This document shows positions 11,515-23,974 of a stretch of DNA of 64,000 nucleotides, in pieces. The stretch's first letter is position 1. Each line of letters opens with the position of its first letter. The translations under genes and the position numbers were made by a program. Below the pieces are notes generated by a model. That model was not told where the DNA came from, did not search any database, and saw only the letters and a program-made list of their open reading frames with translations. This DNA comes from Lindgomyces ingoldianus. Lineage: Eukaryota > Ascomycota > Dothideomycetes > Pleosporales > Lindgomycetaceae. The stretch spans positions 1,618,884 to 1,682,883 of the forward strand of contig NW_022985169.1 in NCBI RefSeq assembly GCF_010093535.1. The letters are read 5' to 3'.

Positions 11515-12897
11515 AATTACTACTAAAATTAGTAGTAGTTTAAGTGTTTATATAATTCACTATAAAGTTATACTAAAAGTAATTATATTATTAAACTTTT
11601 TAACTATTTTATATAGTTTACTAGTAAGAACACTCTTAGTTACTTTTTTATACTTAGTAGAATTCTAGTATATAATATTATCTAGTATTTTAAAGTAGTT
11701 ACTTTACTTTATATAGTTTTTATTACTTTATATAATTAAAAATCTTAGCTATAATTTAAGGTTTTTATTATTAGTAAATAATTTATTAGTAAAGATAAAC
11801 AGCTTTACACTATTAAGCTATAATAGTAGAAAAGTAAAACTACACTTACTATTATCTATCTACTATTAAATTTATATGTTAAGTGTGTTAATATTATTAC
11901 ATAAAAGGTCTATAGTTTATATAGTAATAGATAAGTTAAATGCTGCCTCTAGTTAACACATAAATGCAATGTATACACCTCTTACACATTACTTAATATA
12001 TTATTATGCAGCATTCTTGTCTTTTAAGTTAATTATATAAAAGTAGGTTACTTATCTTTTTTAAGTAAAGACTACTATATTATATGTGAGTTTAATTTTT
12101 TTACTATTAAACTTAATAAGCTACTTTTTTACTAGAATAGTTTTACTTTTTAGAGTTTTTTTTATGTAAAATCTTTTATTATAATGCTTGAAGTGTTGTT
12201 TATTTATAAGCTTATAATACTAAAAGTGTGCTCTTCTTTATTAGTAATTAAGAAGTAGGGGTTATATAAAAAGATATGCATGCGCAGCTTTTTTTTATAG
12301 TAGTTATAGTATGTTTTAAACTAATATAGTCTTAATTTAGTAGCTTTATATAAGAGTTGTATAATCTAGAGTATTATATTTAGTAGAAAGCTCTAGCGCA
12401 TCTTCTTTAGTAGCTTTATATATAGTGTGCGCATAAAGTTATCTTTTAATTAGATATATACTTATATAATATTACATAGTTTAAAATATATTTTATATAT
12501 AGCTTTTAAGCTTTTATAGCTAAAAGTAGTTTTTAGCTTATTTTTTAAATAGTTAGTAATTAAGTAAGTTTTTTATTTTTTTATTTAAGTAGCTAGTAAA
12601 CACTAAGTAGAATTTTTTATATAGTTAAGTTATTTTACTTTTTACTTTTTATATAAAGTAAAGGTTAAAAATCTAACTTTTATACTTTATTAAGTTATAC
12701 ACTATAACTTTAAAAGTGCTGTTAGTAATTAAAGTGTTTATTTTTATATAGTCTAATTTCTTAAATAGTTTTTTAGGTATAGTAATTACACTATTTATAT
12801 AAAGCTTAATAAATAAGGCTTAATTATTTTTTTAAGTTAAAAATACCTAGTCTAGACTTTATGTAGGTTTTCTTTGCCTTTTACTTCTTCTAGTATC
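11515..12897. other. AT-rich DNA without recognised feature
   Basis: About 1.4 kb of strongly AT-biased sequence with no frame resembling a known protein, no terminal repeats and no duplicated blocks inside the window that I can see. It could be a RIP-destroyed element of a family not otherwise present here. Confidence 0.5.
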
Positions 12898-12902
12898 TAT
12901 AT

Positions 12903-13191
12903 TGTAACGGCGCAGGCAAGACAATGGGTCCGAATGCGGAGGGAATCCACTCAGAGGCATATGGGAGTGCGTGGGGACTCTGAACCTGGGAATGCCATTA
13001 ACACCTATAGGCCTTGTACAAAAGGATATTAGAAAACTACCAAGCTAGCTACAGGGGCAAGGTGCGACTAAATACATGAGGGAATAGGGGTAACAGCAGG
13101 GGTCGGGGCCAGGTCGAGGTCGGGGCCGATACGAGGGCCTTCCGGAGGTTCCGGGCGACTCGAGATGGAACGATTCATGAGGATCGTTACA
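12903..13191. mobile_element. Solo LTR, family S1 (289 bp), not RIP-mutated
   Basis: Inverted copy of the solo LTR at 2666-2944, beginning TGTAACGGCGC and ending GGATCGTTACA, with a 5-bp target duplication TATAT at 12898-12902 and 13192-13196. It is rich in GGTCGGGG-type repeats near the right end (about 13100-13130). It has no internal region. Confidence 0.88.
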
Positions 13192-13326
13192 TATATCTTT
13201 CTTTTGCACTAGTGCGGCATTACTATCCTAAGAGGCTTAGTGTATTGTAGGCTTTAGTTCTACTTTTATAGTATTTTTATAAAGTTTTTTTTTTTCTGTT
13301 TTATAAAAGATCTTTTTATATAAGGG

Positions 13327-13921
13327 TGTTACAATCCTTGCTTTAGAGAAGCACTCAGGCTAATATTGTTCCTAGTGGGTAGGACGGGAGGTAGGGGCCG
13401 ACAGTAGAGTGTACAGTCCTACGTAATGGCTAATAGGCTAATGGAGACTTAGGAGAGTCGCCGGATTATAGTTTGTCTCTATAGCAGTAGTATAGAGGCC
13501 AGGTTAAACAGTCCTGTTAGACAGAATTAGAGGTATATATGTTATAAGATATATAAATAGTATTATAGCTTATTAAAAAGCTAAATGCTACTTAGTCTAT
13601 AAAAAATAAACTAAACATTAAACACGCCTTTCTAAAGGCTGTTTAAGGTTAAAACTATATATATAAGTAGCAGTGCTAAAAATAAGTTAAGTAAGCTTAT
13701 TAAGTTTACTATGCAGTAGACTTGCTTAACTTGTTAAACTTGTTTAACTTACAGCCTACCTTTTTATTAAATAATGCACTTTTCTATTACTATAGGCAGC
13801 TATGCTGCCTTTGCATCTTCTAATTAGTCTGTAAACAAGCCCTGCCCTAACTTAGCTAGATTGTAGAGTACTTTAAGTAGAGTTATATTAGTCTAACTAT
13901 AGACTACAACACGCTGCCTCC
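13327..13921 (-). repeat. 3' LTR of Gypsy B1 (595 bp)
   Basis: Runs TGTTACAATCCTTGC to CTACAACA on the plus strand; on the element's own strand it follows the polypurine tract. Its outer (left) end is less mutated than its inner end. Confidence 0.88.
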
Positions 13922-13938
13922 CTTCCCTAGCAGCGTTC
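13922..13938 (-). other. Polypurine tract of Gypsy B1
   Basis: The minus strand reads AGGGAAGGGAGGCAGCG directly before the 3' LTR. The same tract precedes the 3' LTR of B2 on the plus strand (63176-63195). It is the expected plus-strand primer site for reverse transcription and fixes the element's orientation. Confidence 0.75.
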
Positions 13939-14050
13939 TTACCGCTCTACTTACACAACTGCGTTAGTAAGGGTTTATTTATAAGGTAGGCGTCTACTTA
14001 CTAAAAAGCGTCTATAATATCTATTCTTTTTATGCTAAATAGCTTACTAG

Positions 14051-14465
14051 TTTTATTTATTTTATTTATTTTATTTATTTTATTTATTTTATTTATTTTA
14101 TTTATTTTATTTATTTTATTTATTTTATTTATTTTATTTATTTTANNNNNNNNNNNNNNNNNNNNNNNNNNNNNNNNNNNNNNNNNNNNNNNNNNNNNNN
14201 NNNNNNNNNNNNNNNNNNNNNNNNNNNNNNNNNNNNNNNNNNNNNNNNNNNNNNNNNNNNNNNNNNNNNNNNNNNNNNNNNNNNNNNNNNNNNNNNNNNN
14301 NNNNNNNNNNNNNNNNNNNNNNNNNNNNNNNNNNNNNNNNNNNNNNNNNNNNNNNNNNNNNNNNNNNNNNNNNNNNNNNNNNNNNNNNNNNNNNNNNNNN
14401 NNNNNNNNNNNNNNNNNNNNNNNNNNNNNNNNNNNNNNNNNNNNNNNNNNNNNNNNNNNNNNNNN
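14051..14465. repeat. 9-bp microsatellite (TTTTATTTA)n running into an assembly gap
   Basis: About ten perfect units occupy 14051-14145, followed by 320 N (14146-14465), with TTATTTATGTTTTATT on the far side. The apparent 156-residue frame here is an artefact of repeat plus N. The array sits in the 3' untranslated part of Gypsy B1; its true length is unknown. Confidence 0.85.
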
Positions 14466-14613
14466 TTATTTATGTTTTATTTTAATCCTTTTTACTAGAT
14501 AAAAATAAGGCCCTGCAACACTTACTCGGTATTAAGGTTATTATGCGTGCTAACCCTATCCTTAGACAGGTGCGTAGAATGTGTAAAAAAAAAATAATTA
14601 ATGTAATACTTTT

Positions 14614-15097
14614 ATCTCTAACACTGTATAAGACTAGTTAAAGAAGAAAAAAGAAAAACTCTTATAGTCTACTAAAGTTTTAAGGGCTTAAGATTAAAAG
14701 CTTTTTAAAAAGTAGTTAAAATAAATTTATAAGTAAATCTATCTATTATAAAAGATAGTAGAGGTAAGGGAAAGAGAGCGTTCTAAACAGGATTATATCT
14801 AAAAATTGCTAGATCTGCTAGAAGCTTATTATGTAAAATACTTAAAAAAGAACCTCTTTTTCTTAGATAAAATAAAAGCCTTTAAGGCTAAAGTAAAGAG
14901 TTATTTACTTTTTTAGCCTTTATTACTAGAGACTTATCTCTAAAGGCTGCTAGTATTTAGTAATAACATAGCTGTTTTTTTTTAAAATAGATGCCTTATT
15001 GCCTAGCTAGTTTCTTCTAAAAGAGTCTAGAGGTACTTCTATACTAACTGTTGCGCATTCTGCAAGTTCTTAGCTAGTTTCTAGGTGTTTTTACTAG
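14614..15097 (+). pseudogene. Antisense ORF remnant of Gypsy B1 (unknown coiled-coil-like protein)
   Basis: On the strand opposite to pol, between the chromodomain and the 3' LTR, one frame reads through about 150 codons in which the stops are TAA/TAG. Most can come from CAA or CAG by C-to-T change. Readable segments: KYLKKNLFFLDKIKAFKAKV near 14850-14910 and FLLKESRGTS near 15000-15030. The same frame is found in B2 (52646-53104, minus strand) and in the distinct family D (54659-55131, plus strand) with matching residues. The sequence is Lys/Glu/Leu rich. The start codon is not clear (ATC where D has ATG). Function unknown. Confidence 0.55.
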
Positions 15098-15151
15098 TAA
15101 GCTATTTTTTTTACTTTACTAAAAAAAATTATTATTTTTTAATTACTAATA

Positions 15152-16993
15152 ACGTACCTAACGGGTTGGCCGGCCACTTTTGCCAAGCCCCCACTAAAAC
15201 CACCCCATTCTAGCGCAAAACCGCCCACTTTAGCCCTGTATAGAGCAATACAACACAAGATATTATTTAAAGTCTACTTCTGCTACTTTCTTATATGTAC
15301 ATAAGTTATGCCTAGTCTAATTACACTACCTGCATTGCCTTTAACTTAGCTTACCTTCTTTAGCGCGCACCTGCGTCTTTAGCTTCTTCCTATTACTACG
15401 CGCTCTAAACTTCTTTAGAGCAGTTAGACAAGCTCTATTCTTAACTATTAAGGTTTTTTTTTTGCCTAAATCTGCTTCCTTTTATGCAATCTACGTTGCG
15501 TGGCAGCCTTATTTACTGCTTAAAGCTCTATAATCTCTTTTTACGCTAACACTAGCTTGTGCGTAATAATTAATGCCCCTTTTAAAACTTTCTTAAAGGC
15601 TTTTACTATAGATGTTAGTAAGCTATCTATATGCTTTTAAATTCTTACTTTTATAAGCATTAATTACAACCTAAATTTAAAAGTATTGCTTAGAGTTTAC
15701 AACTACTAAGGCTTGTTGTTAATAAGCAGTAGTAGTAATAGAGTATGTAACTAAATGTTAAGGGCTATTTTAACCTGTTCTAGGTTAAATAGGACTAAAC
15801 TAGCGCCTTAAAACTCTTCTTAGATATTACTAAAAGTAATTGCTACATTATAGGCGCATATAAAGCATAGTAGGAACTTAAGTTTTATAATGTAGATAAT
15901 CTAGTTACACATAAGATTTTTAGCTTAGCGCTTATATGCCTTTTTTAAAAGAGCAAAATAACCTATATTAAGAGGCTATAGGAAGTGCAATAAGTGTAAA
16001 AGCATATAAATAGTAATAATTTTTTTATAGTACTACAAGAAATTAAGTAAGTTATAGCTTTTATAGCTGTTAATAATAAGAAGCTAATAAGCGCCTATAA
16101 CTTTTTTTTATATGCTTATTAAAGTGCTTTATCTACTGCAGCCTAAGCTTATTTATTGTCTAGCTGTTCTTAGAGACTGTAATAACCTAGTTCTAAGGCA
16201 GATTCTTCTCTTTATACTAGGCAAAGAGGTAATAGCAGCCCTTAAAAATAATAAAAGGTAAAATAGCCTACTTTATTATGTTAATGCTCTAGATAACTGT
16301 TATCTACTCTCTATTACCTTACTATATTACCTTTAGCTGTCTTTATCTCTCTAAAGCTGTAACAACTGCTCTAGTTAATATCTAGCCTATTATAAAGCCT
16401 AACTTGTTAAAGTTATATGTGTCTTTATACTAGATACTATACTTAGCTTTTATGTTAGCTACTAGGTAAAACTAGCCCTAGATAACCTTTAGATTCTTAT
16501 AAAGCGCTCTTTTATAATTATACTTGCAATTAAACTTTATTATAAACTTAAGGCAGTGCTTAACTTACATACTAGGCTAGTTTAAGCTAACCTAGCCTAG
16601 ATTACACTCTGCGCGCAAGGAATTAGCTATATTAGCTACAGCTGCAAGCCTAGGGAGAAATCTGCGTGTAATAAGCTTAAGTATGTACTTAATAACTACC
16701 TTTTTTTTAAGCTTAGTTAGATTTCTTAATTTAGGCTAGCATTCTGCTTCTAAAGGCTGTCTAGCGCGTTAATTGCTTAGTGTTGTGTAAGAAACATTAT
16801 AGATAGCTGCAGCGTGTTGTAAAGAGAGTTTTAAGTCTTATTTAAGAGCCTAAAGAGTAAGCTGTATCTAACATTCTTTAGAAGATTTAATCTAGTGTTG
16901 TTGTTAAGGCATTATGTAGATAGGTAGAGTGTGGTAGGGGCTTAGCAAAAGTGGCCGGCTAACCCGTGTGGCCGGCTAACCTGTTAGGTACGT
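15152..16993 (-). mobile_element. Fot1/pogo transposon, family F (1842 bp), RIP-inactivated
   Basis: Termini ACGTACCTAACGGGTTGG and CCTGTTAGGTACGT, TA at 15150-15151 and 16994-16995. The sub-terminal region carries a GTGGCCGGCTAACC tandem pair at the right (16951-16982). The transposase on the minus strand shows the HTH part (SLRAECNLG) near 16590-16625 and the block around the first catalytic Asp near 16415-16450. Related to family A, but with different terminal motifs. Inserted in Gypsy B1. Many stops. Confidence 0.87.
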
Positions 16994-16995
16994 TA

Positions 16996-17846
16996 ATCTG
17001 TTTTACTTTATACTCTATTTTTATTTATTTTTATTTTTATGTAGACAGAGGAATTTCCTTAAGTGCTTTTTCTAACTTAAAGACATAGAACTATAAGTGT
17101 ATTTTTATATATAAAGAAAGCTTTAGCTTATAGTTGTCTTGTTAAGTTTATAAAACTTTATAAGGTTTTCTTTTTCTTTTTACTAGCTTTCTAGAGGGTC
17201 TAGGTATCTTAAAGTTTTTTATTTTAAAGTATATATAGTCTCTAGAGTAGATCTTTAGTCTAGGTTACTATGTTTTATTTACATATCTTATTATTATTTT
17301 TTAGCTAGATTTAGCTTTAATTGCTAACTTTTTATATATACTTTATAAGCTTAATAGTTAGTTAACTAATTCTAGTAGGTCTGTAGGCTAATTCTTATAT
17401 AGCGTGAAATAGGGGCTATAACTAAAATTAGCTTTATATAGTGTTTCTTTTATTATAGCTAATTCTACTGTGTTAATAGCTAGTTGTGCTATTAGAAGCT
17501 ATTCTGCCTAGTTACTTTAACTATAAAAAATATATTTTCTTAGATATTTTTCTACTTTAGTGTTTACTTATTTAGTCTAACTGTCTATTTATAGGTAATA
17601 TGCTATAGATAGCTTGTGCGTTATACTAAAGTGTTTTATAGCTACTTTTTAAAACTTACTAGTAAATAGCTTATCTTTATTAAAGATAATAATTTTTAAG
17701 CATTTATACACTAACACTCTATTCTATTTAAGTTTATATATAAATTCCTTAGCTATAATAGTTTTCTTTAATAGCTATATATGTAGATACTTTATAGTCT
17801 TATTAAAAGCTACTATTATTATATTACACATCTTTTTTATTTCTAG
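16996..17846 (-). pseudogene. Gypsy B1 integrase C-terminal part and chromodomain
   Basis: Colinear with 51800-52600 of copy B2, where the integrase and chromodomain read more clearly. It encodes the second half of the integrase core and the GPY/chromodomain-type C-terminal region. It is separated from the N-terminal integrase (23975-24531) by Gypsy C1. RIP stops throughout. Confidence 0.78.
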
Positions 17847-17850
17847 TTTC

Positions 17851-18168
17851 TGTCACGATTGTGCACGAGTAAGGTTATAGAGCTTCACAGAGGTCTAGTT
17901 TAATTACTATGTAAGGTATTATAGTAGGTACAAGACATTATGTGAGGAACAGGAAGGTTTAGAAGGAAATTAGTAATTAAATACTTAGCTTAAAAGTCTA
18001 AGCGCTTTAAGTATAAATTAAGCCTATTCTAGGTTTAGTTAGTGTTAAGGCAGTTTATGCTTAAGTTTATATCTATGTTATATTATGTTTATGTTAGACG
18101 TGCACTAATAATACTCTAGTACACGTTTAATACAGTTATGTCTAGGATCTAGAAAGGATACTATAATA
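17851..18168 (-). repeat. 3' LTR of Gypsy C1 (318 bp)
   Basis: Outer end TGTCACGATTGTGCACGAG is unmutated; inner end reads ACTATAATA where the other LTR has ACCGTGACA. The polypyrimidine run beginning 18169 is the complement of the polypurine tract. Confidence 0.9.
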
Positions 18169-18599
18169 GTACCTCCCCTCTTATTAGGAAGGGAATCCTT
18201 TACATTAGTAGTTCTAGCATTAGGTTATCTTTATTAGAGTACAGGTTTAGTTTAGATAAGTATTAGGCGTAGAATTAAGTTACTATAAAGTTCTCTTATA
18301 AAGCTTCTGTAAGTTCTTATAATAGTTTGTTATATCTAGTCTATTTTATAAAGTATTTATAGATATGTTTCTTTTTAGTAAACTAAATCTATTTAACATC
18401 TTTTATAATATATTCTAGTTTATTGTTTATAATAATAGGTTTAGGTAGTAAGTTTAGCTGTTTAGGTAGATAGTTAGATTTAAAGGCTGCTTAGCGCAGC
18501 AATAATACATAGAACACAGGGTGTATCTTTATGCTGTTAGGTAGGATTAATTAGTAAGTGTACAATAAAACTATATAAGCTACTATAAAGGGGCTAAGG

Positions 18600-19750
18600 T
18601 TCTTTTAATTAAGTTTCTTTAATTATTAGTTTGTTTAGATATTTCTAGCGTCTAGCTAGACCTTCTTGCTAGCTGCATACATAGAGGCAGAGGTTTAGAA
18701 TTAGTTTACATACTCTTATTAAAGAGCTTAAGCCTATGTAAGGTTTTTATAAACATATTTAGATATATTTTAGATCTTATTAATAAGTCTATTTATGTTT
18801 ATTACTTATATAGATTAATAAGTTAGTTAGAGGGTATTTAAAAGTAGTTTAAATCTTATTTAAAAGTAGTATCTATAGTTTGCTAAAAATAGAGATACTT
18901 GTGTTAATTTAGATGTTATGTTATTAGCTTTAAACTATGCTATAGCTAACTATTTTACCTAGTTATTTTACTAGTAGTTTGTGTACGCTTGTAGGACTTA
19001 TTCTATTACAGCGTTTACATTCTTAGTCTAGCTATTAGTCTCTAGGTAAAAAGCTATAGATAGATAGGGGACAATTTAAAGCTATTTATAAAGTTTATTC
19101 TAGAAAGCTAAGACAAACTATGTACCTCTATCTAATATAATTATGTTAGGCAGGCTATAGTAAACTTATATATATTAGTAGAATAACTAGGCTATATTAG
19201 GAGCAGTTATAGAGAAACATAGTATTAGGTATTAATACTTAGTTAAGTAATTAACAACTACTATAATATTTATATACTTTTTAGATAGGGGTAGGTTTAT
19301 AATAAAATTAATTAATATATCTTTCTAAGCTTATTTAGGGATTAAGAGCAGTTTAAGTAGGCTATTATACCTTTCTTAAGAGGCCTTTACTTTACAGTAA
19401 GTATAGCAACATAATACGTATTAGCATATAGTATAGAACATGTGGGGCTAGTAGTACTCTCTCTATAGTAGGTTAAGAGTCTTTCCTCTGCCTAGGTGTC
19501 CTCTAACAGGCAAGTTATGTATAATTTAGAGTAGTTTAATTCTTAGTTTATTAGAATTAAAGATTATAAGTTAGTTATAGTAATATAGCTTACTATTTTA
19601 GTTTTTATAGTTAGCTAGTGTTACCTTTTTTAACTAACTAGCGCTGTTTTAAAGCAGGTCTAAAGTTTCTTAAATAAATTTATTATTTAAAGACTTATTA
19701 GTAATAATTTAATTAATTATCTAATTTATTTTATTTAAGTTAAGGTCTAA
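18600..19750 (-). pseudogene. Gypsy C1 integrase
   Basis: On the minus strand near 19400-19530 the zinc-binding HHCC region is readable: VRGHLGRGKTLNLL, then a REYY-PHMFYT block, then YVLCCYTYCKVKAS, matching the family pattern of two His and a CxxC pair. The catalytic core follows to the left. Stops interrupt all frames. Confidence 0.8.
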
Positions 19751-21180
19751 AAATAGCTTAAGTTAAAGTAGAGTTTAGTGTTAAGCCTTTTATGCTTCTT
19801 TTTAAGCAAAGATGTTTTAGAATTGCTTTATAAAGGCATCTAGTTTCTCTTTATCTTAACTAAGATAATAAGTAATCTTAAAATTAAAATAAAATAAGTA
19901 TTTAGACTAATAGGCTTGTTAGTAGCTAAGTTATTTTATAGTTGCAAAGTACTGTAAGTTCTTATAGTTAAATAAGACCTATATTAGATGCGCTACACTT
20001 TTTAGTTTAGGTTGCTATTATTTAAAGCAGCATACTATAGTAAGTAATTTCTTATTATAGATTTTATAATTGCCTTTTGCAAAGCTTATTCTTTTTAAAA
20101 AGTATGCAATAGGCCTAATAGTCCTGTCTAGCTTAGTCTAGAAGAGAACTCCTGCTACTACATAGTCTAAGGCATTAGCTTCTATAAGTATTAGTAGTTT
20201 AGAGTTAAAGTAGTAGAGTATTAAAGCTTTAGTAAAGGCTTTTTTTAGCTAGTTAAAAGACTATTAGTAATTTAGGTTAAAGTTAAATTAAATCTTTTTC
20301 TTAGTAAGTGTAATTATAAGGCTTACTTACTATAAAAAGTTATTAATAAATTATTAGTAAAAGTTACTAAATTCTATAAAGGCTTAAACATTCTTTACAT
20401 TTTTTAGGTATTACTAATCTAGCACAGTCTAAACCTTAATAGGGTCTATTTAGATACTATCTATAGAGATTACATATTCTAAATATGTAACCTTTAATTA
20501 GTAGAACTTGCATTTATTTACATTAAGTTATAGACCTGCTTCTTCTATAGCCTTTAGCACTAGGCGTACATGCTGTTTGTGCTCTAAAAGGCTATTACTG
20601 TAGATTAGAATATTATTAATATACATAGTGCAAAACATGTCTAGGTAGAGTTAAAGCAAGTTGTTTACAAAATGTTAAAAAGTACTAGGTGTGTTAGCTA
20701 AGCTAAAGAGCATTACTAGGTACTTAAATAGTCTATATTAGGTCTAAAACACTATTAGCTACTTATTACTCTTTGCTATTTTTAGCTTATTAAAGGCAGT
20801 AATAATATCTAACTTTGTAAAATACTTTACTTTACTTAGTTAGATTAGAGTTTCCTGTAAAAAAGGAATTAAGTATTAGTTTTTAATAGTAATAGTGTTT
20901 AGTCCTTAGTAGTTAACATAGAATTAAAGCCTACTTTTAAGTTTTTTTATAAATAGTATAAGTAACACTACTAGTAAAAAGCTAGCTTAAATAAACTCTT
21001 TTTTTAAGTTCTTATTAAAGTATTTTTAAAGCACTTTTAATTTGTTTAGTAACATTTTATATAGTAGCCTATAACTAGGTTGTTTGCTAGGCTTAAAAGT
21101 TATTTAGTAATTATATAGATGTTATATTAAAAGCTTATTAGACTTGTCTTAAAAAAAAACATGTAATAAGTTGTAGTAGT
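19750..21180 (-). pseudogene. Gypsy C1 reverse transcriptase and RNase H
   Basis: The RT catalytic motif reads YINNILIYS on the minus strand near 20595-20625 (YIDDILIYS in the family, with the second and third residues of the Asp pair changed by RIP). LEHKQHVRLVLKAIEEAGL follows, and then a thumb/connection region with AFIEFSNFY. RNase H lies toward 19800-20300. Nonfunctional. Confidence 0.85.
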
Positions 21181-21186
21181 CTTAAA

Positions 21187-21633
21187 CAGGGTTGCCACTT
21201 TATAGTAATTACTATTTTAAAAATAGTAATTACTATGTTTTTAAAAACGTTATTATTACTTAATTACATAAGCTATAATTCTAAAAATTGATATATAGAT
21301 GCTAAGGAAACTAGTCTATAAATCTATAAATTTAAATTCTAAAAATTATATTTAATACATTTATAATAAATAAAAAAGAGAGAAAAAAAGAAGAGAAAAA
21401 TAGTAATTACTATTACTATTACTATATCTGCTTTTTTTCTCTTTTTTTCTTTATTACTAGGGATACAAATTTATATAGTAGAATCTAATCTTATATATCT
21501 ATACTTTAGTATACCTAGTATCTAAGTTTAGGTTTTTAGAATATTAGCTAATGTAATTAAGCTGTTATAGACTTTTTAAAAAAATAGTAATTACTATTTT
21601 AGAATAGTAATTACTATAAAAGTGGCAACCCTA
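21187..21633. mobile_element. hAT-like MITE (447 bp) inside Gypsy C1
   Basis: Termini CAGGGTTGCCACTT and AAGTGGCAACCCTA form an inverted repeat, with an 8-bp target duplication GTCTTAAA (21179-21186 and 21634-21641). The copy of the same Gypsy element at 41042 lacks it, which gives the empty site. Sub-terminal repeats ATAGTAATTACTAT occur in pairs at each end. It has no coding capacity. Eight-bp duplication and CAGGG termini fit the hAT superfamily. Confidence 0.85.
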
Positions 21634-21641
21634 GTCTTAAA

Positions 21642-23651
21642 GAACTATTATCTTTAAGTTAGTGTGTTTTTAGGGAGCTAGAGCTTAGTCTATATTAGAA
21701 ATTATAACTACATAGATTTTATAATCTAGTTATTAAGCTAGAGTTATAAATAAAGCAGGTTCTATATAGCAGATGTCTATCTACTGTTTAAGTCCTAGTT
21801 TATGTCTAAATTAAGTAAGTAAAGATTTCTTAAAGGCATTTTTTTTTTAGGTTTAAGCAGTTGTTAAATTATTTTACATAGCTTATTTTAGTAAGTAGCC
21901 TAGCTTATTAGCCTTACTTAAGTAGTTCTTCTTTAGGTTATTAGAGAGTAGGTCTAGAAACCTTTTATATTAAGTGCTACTTAGGTGTTATTTAGGTGTA
22001 AGTGTAAGCATATATCTTAGCATTAGAAAGAGTTAAAGTTTAGAACTTACTCTTAGTAATTAAAGGCAACTTTATGCTAATATAGCTATAGTTATCTTAG
22101 GATTAGGTTATAACATTCTGTGTTTATTACATAGAGCTTAATCTGCTTTTTATAGTGTTAGTAGGTAATTATAATAGTTATAGTACAGAAGATAAAACCT
22201 TTTTTAAGTTATTTTCTATTAAATCTAGTTAAGTAAATTATTTAGGTAAGTAGTGTTAATTAAAGATTTAGTTTACACACTAGGTCTTTATTAATATAAC
22301 CTATGCTGTTTACTTCTAAGTTAATAAGAGCTTATATTAGGGCTAATATAGTTTCTTATTATAAATATATAAAAATATTAACTTAGTACTTCTAGTTGTT
22401 AGTAGGGGACTTAGCCTATAAGTTAGCAGAGATCTAGTGTTAAATTAGTCCTAAGGGGTGACTTAGCCCTAGAACAAGCCTTTTTGCAGGCTCCTACTGC
22501 TATAGCTGCGGCTGCGTTAAAAGTAGTAAGAGGAATTAAGGCTTAAATATAAGTTAAAGCCCTTACAGAAACAAGATTAAAATAGTAAAAATCTTTAATA
22601 AATGCTAGCAGCACTACTTACATAGACTTAAGAAAGAGGAATAAAGCAGTTTTAAAAAATATAACTATGCTTACTACACTTAAAGCGTTAACTTTTTTTT
22701 CTGTAATCTTTACACTTTTTAAAACTAACTAGAGCATAATTTAAATTAATTTTTATTATGTTAAGGTTCTTATTTACAACTGTGCTAGTTTAGGGGCGTA
22801 TTAGGGCTTATATAGGGAGAAACTTTATGTTATTATTATAGGTAGTAATTAGGTTTACATACGCATTAAGGTTGTTTAGGAAGGGTTCTCCTACTATAGC
22901 GCGTTGCAGTTTAGTTAAGAGAGAGTTATATAAAGCTATAATTAGACCTATCTTATTTAGGCCTATATTAAATATAAGTTAGTAAAACTTAGTAAAGTGT
23001 AAAGTAAAGCTTTTTCTTTCTTATTATAAAGTGTTTAAGTAACTTAAGGCTATTAACTTTTTATTTAAGTTTTTATAAGTTACTTATAGAAACACTATAA
23101 ATTCATTTAGGTTAATAATATCCTTATTTATTAGTAAGTTAATTAAGGTTGTTATATTATAGTTAAGTTAAAAGTAAGTATATAGTAACTAGAAGTGTTT
23201 AGAAGAGAATTAGTCTATGTTTTCTTTAAGTTTATATTAAAGCTTATGTAGAAAAGAAAGTAGGTCTTTTTATTTTTTATTAAACAGTAGGGGATTAGAG
23301 AGTTAGTTAGATTTTATTACTAGGTTAAAAAGGTTACAAGTTATAGGCAGCATTAGACAGAAAAAAGTTAAGCTATCTCTAGACTTCTAAGTAGGCTTTA
23401 AGGCTAGTAAGTTTTTAGTTCTTACTACTATAACAAAAGTTAAGGCAGAAATAGACTACTTAATAATATAAAGCTGTTTTTTAAAGTTCTTTTAAAAAGC
23501 TTTTAAGCTTATAACATAGCAGCTTTCTTATAAAGCAAGCGCTTTTTAAAAGGCTTTTTAGCTTACTTTAATAGCTTAGAGTTGTGCAAGTACTAAGCTT
23601 ATTAAATTAGATTTAGAGGCTATTCTTAGCTAAAGTTTTAACATAACATAA
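21642..23651 (-). pseudogene. Gypsy C1 gag/protease region, not resolved
   Basis: Colinear with 44380-46384 of C2. By position this is the gag and protease part of the element, but RIP damage prevents me from naming a domain. Confidence 0.5.
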
Positions 23652-23969
23652 TGTTATAATTATGTATAAGTAAAGTTATAGAGCTTTATAGAGGTCTAGT
23701 TTAATTACTATGTAAGGTATTATAGTAAGTATAAGACATTATGTAAGAAATAAGAAAGTTTAAAAAGAAATTAGTAATTAAATACTTAGCTTAGAAGTCT
23801 AAGCGCTTTAGGTATAAATTAAGCCTATTTTAGGTTTAGTTAGTGTTAAAGCAGTTTGTGCTTAAGTTTATGTCTATGTTGTGTTGTGTTTGTGTTAAAC
23901 GTGCACTAATAATACTCCAGTACACGTCTAATACAGTTATGTCTGGGATCTAGAGAGGATACCGTGACA
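23652..23969 (-). repeat. 5' LTR of Gypsy C1 (318 bp)
   Basis: Inner end reads TGTTATAATTATGTATAAG where the outer LTR has TGTCACGATTGTGCACGAG, all transitions. The outer end, TGTCTGGGATCTAGAGAGGA then TACCGTGACA, is almost unmutated. Confidence 0.9.
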
Positions 23970-23974
23970 GTTTC

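Larger units (their letters stand above)
17851..23969 (-). mobile_element. Ty3/Gypsy element C1, structurally complete (6119 bp with MITE)
   Basis: Two 318-bp LTRs, target duplication GTTTC at 17846-17850 and 23970-23974, and a polypurine tract (minus strand GAGGGGAGGTAC) next to the left LTR, so it is transcribed leftward. Domains on the minus strand from right to left: unresolved gag/protease, RT, RNase H, integrase. Inserted into the integrase of B1. It carries a 447-bp hAT-like MITE. Without that it is about 5.66 kb, equal to C2 (5661 bp). All frames are broken by RIP. Confidence 0.92.

Noticed and set aside
14032..14502. 156-residue frame across the gap
   Set aside because: It is the translation of a 9-bp microsatellite plus N characters.
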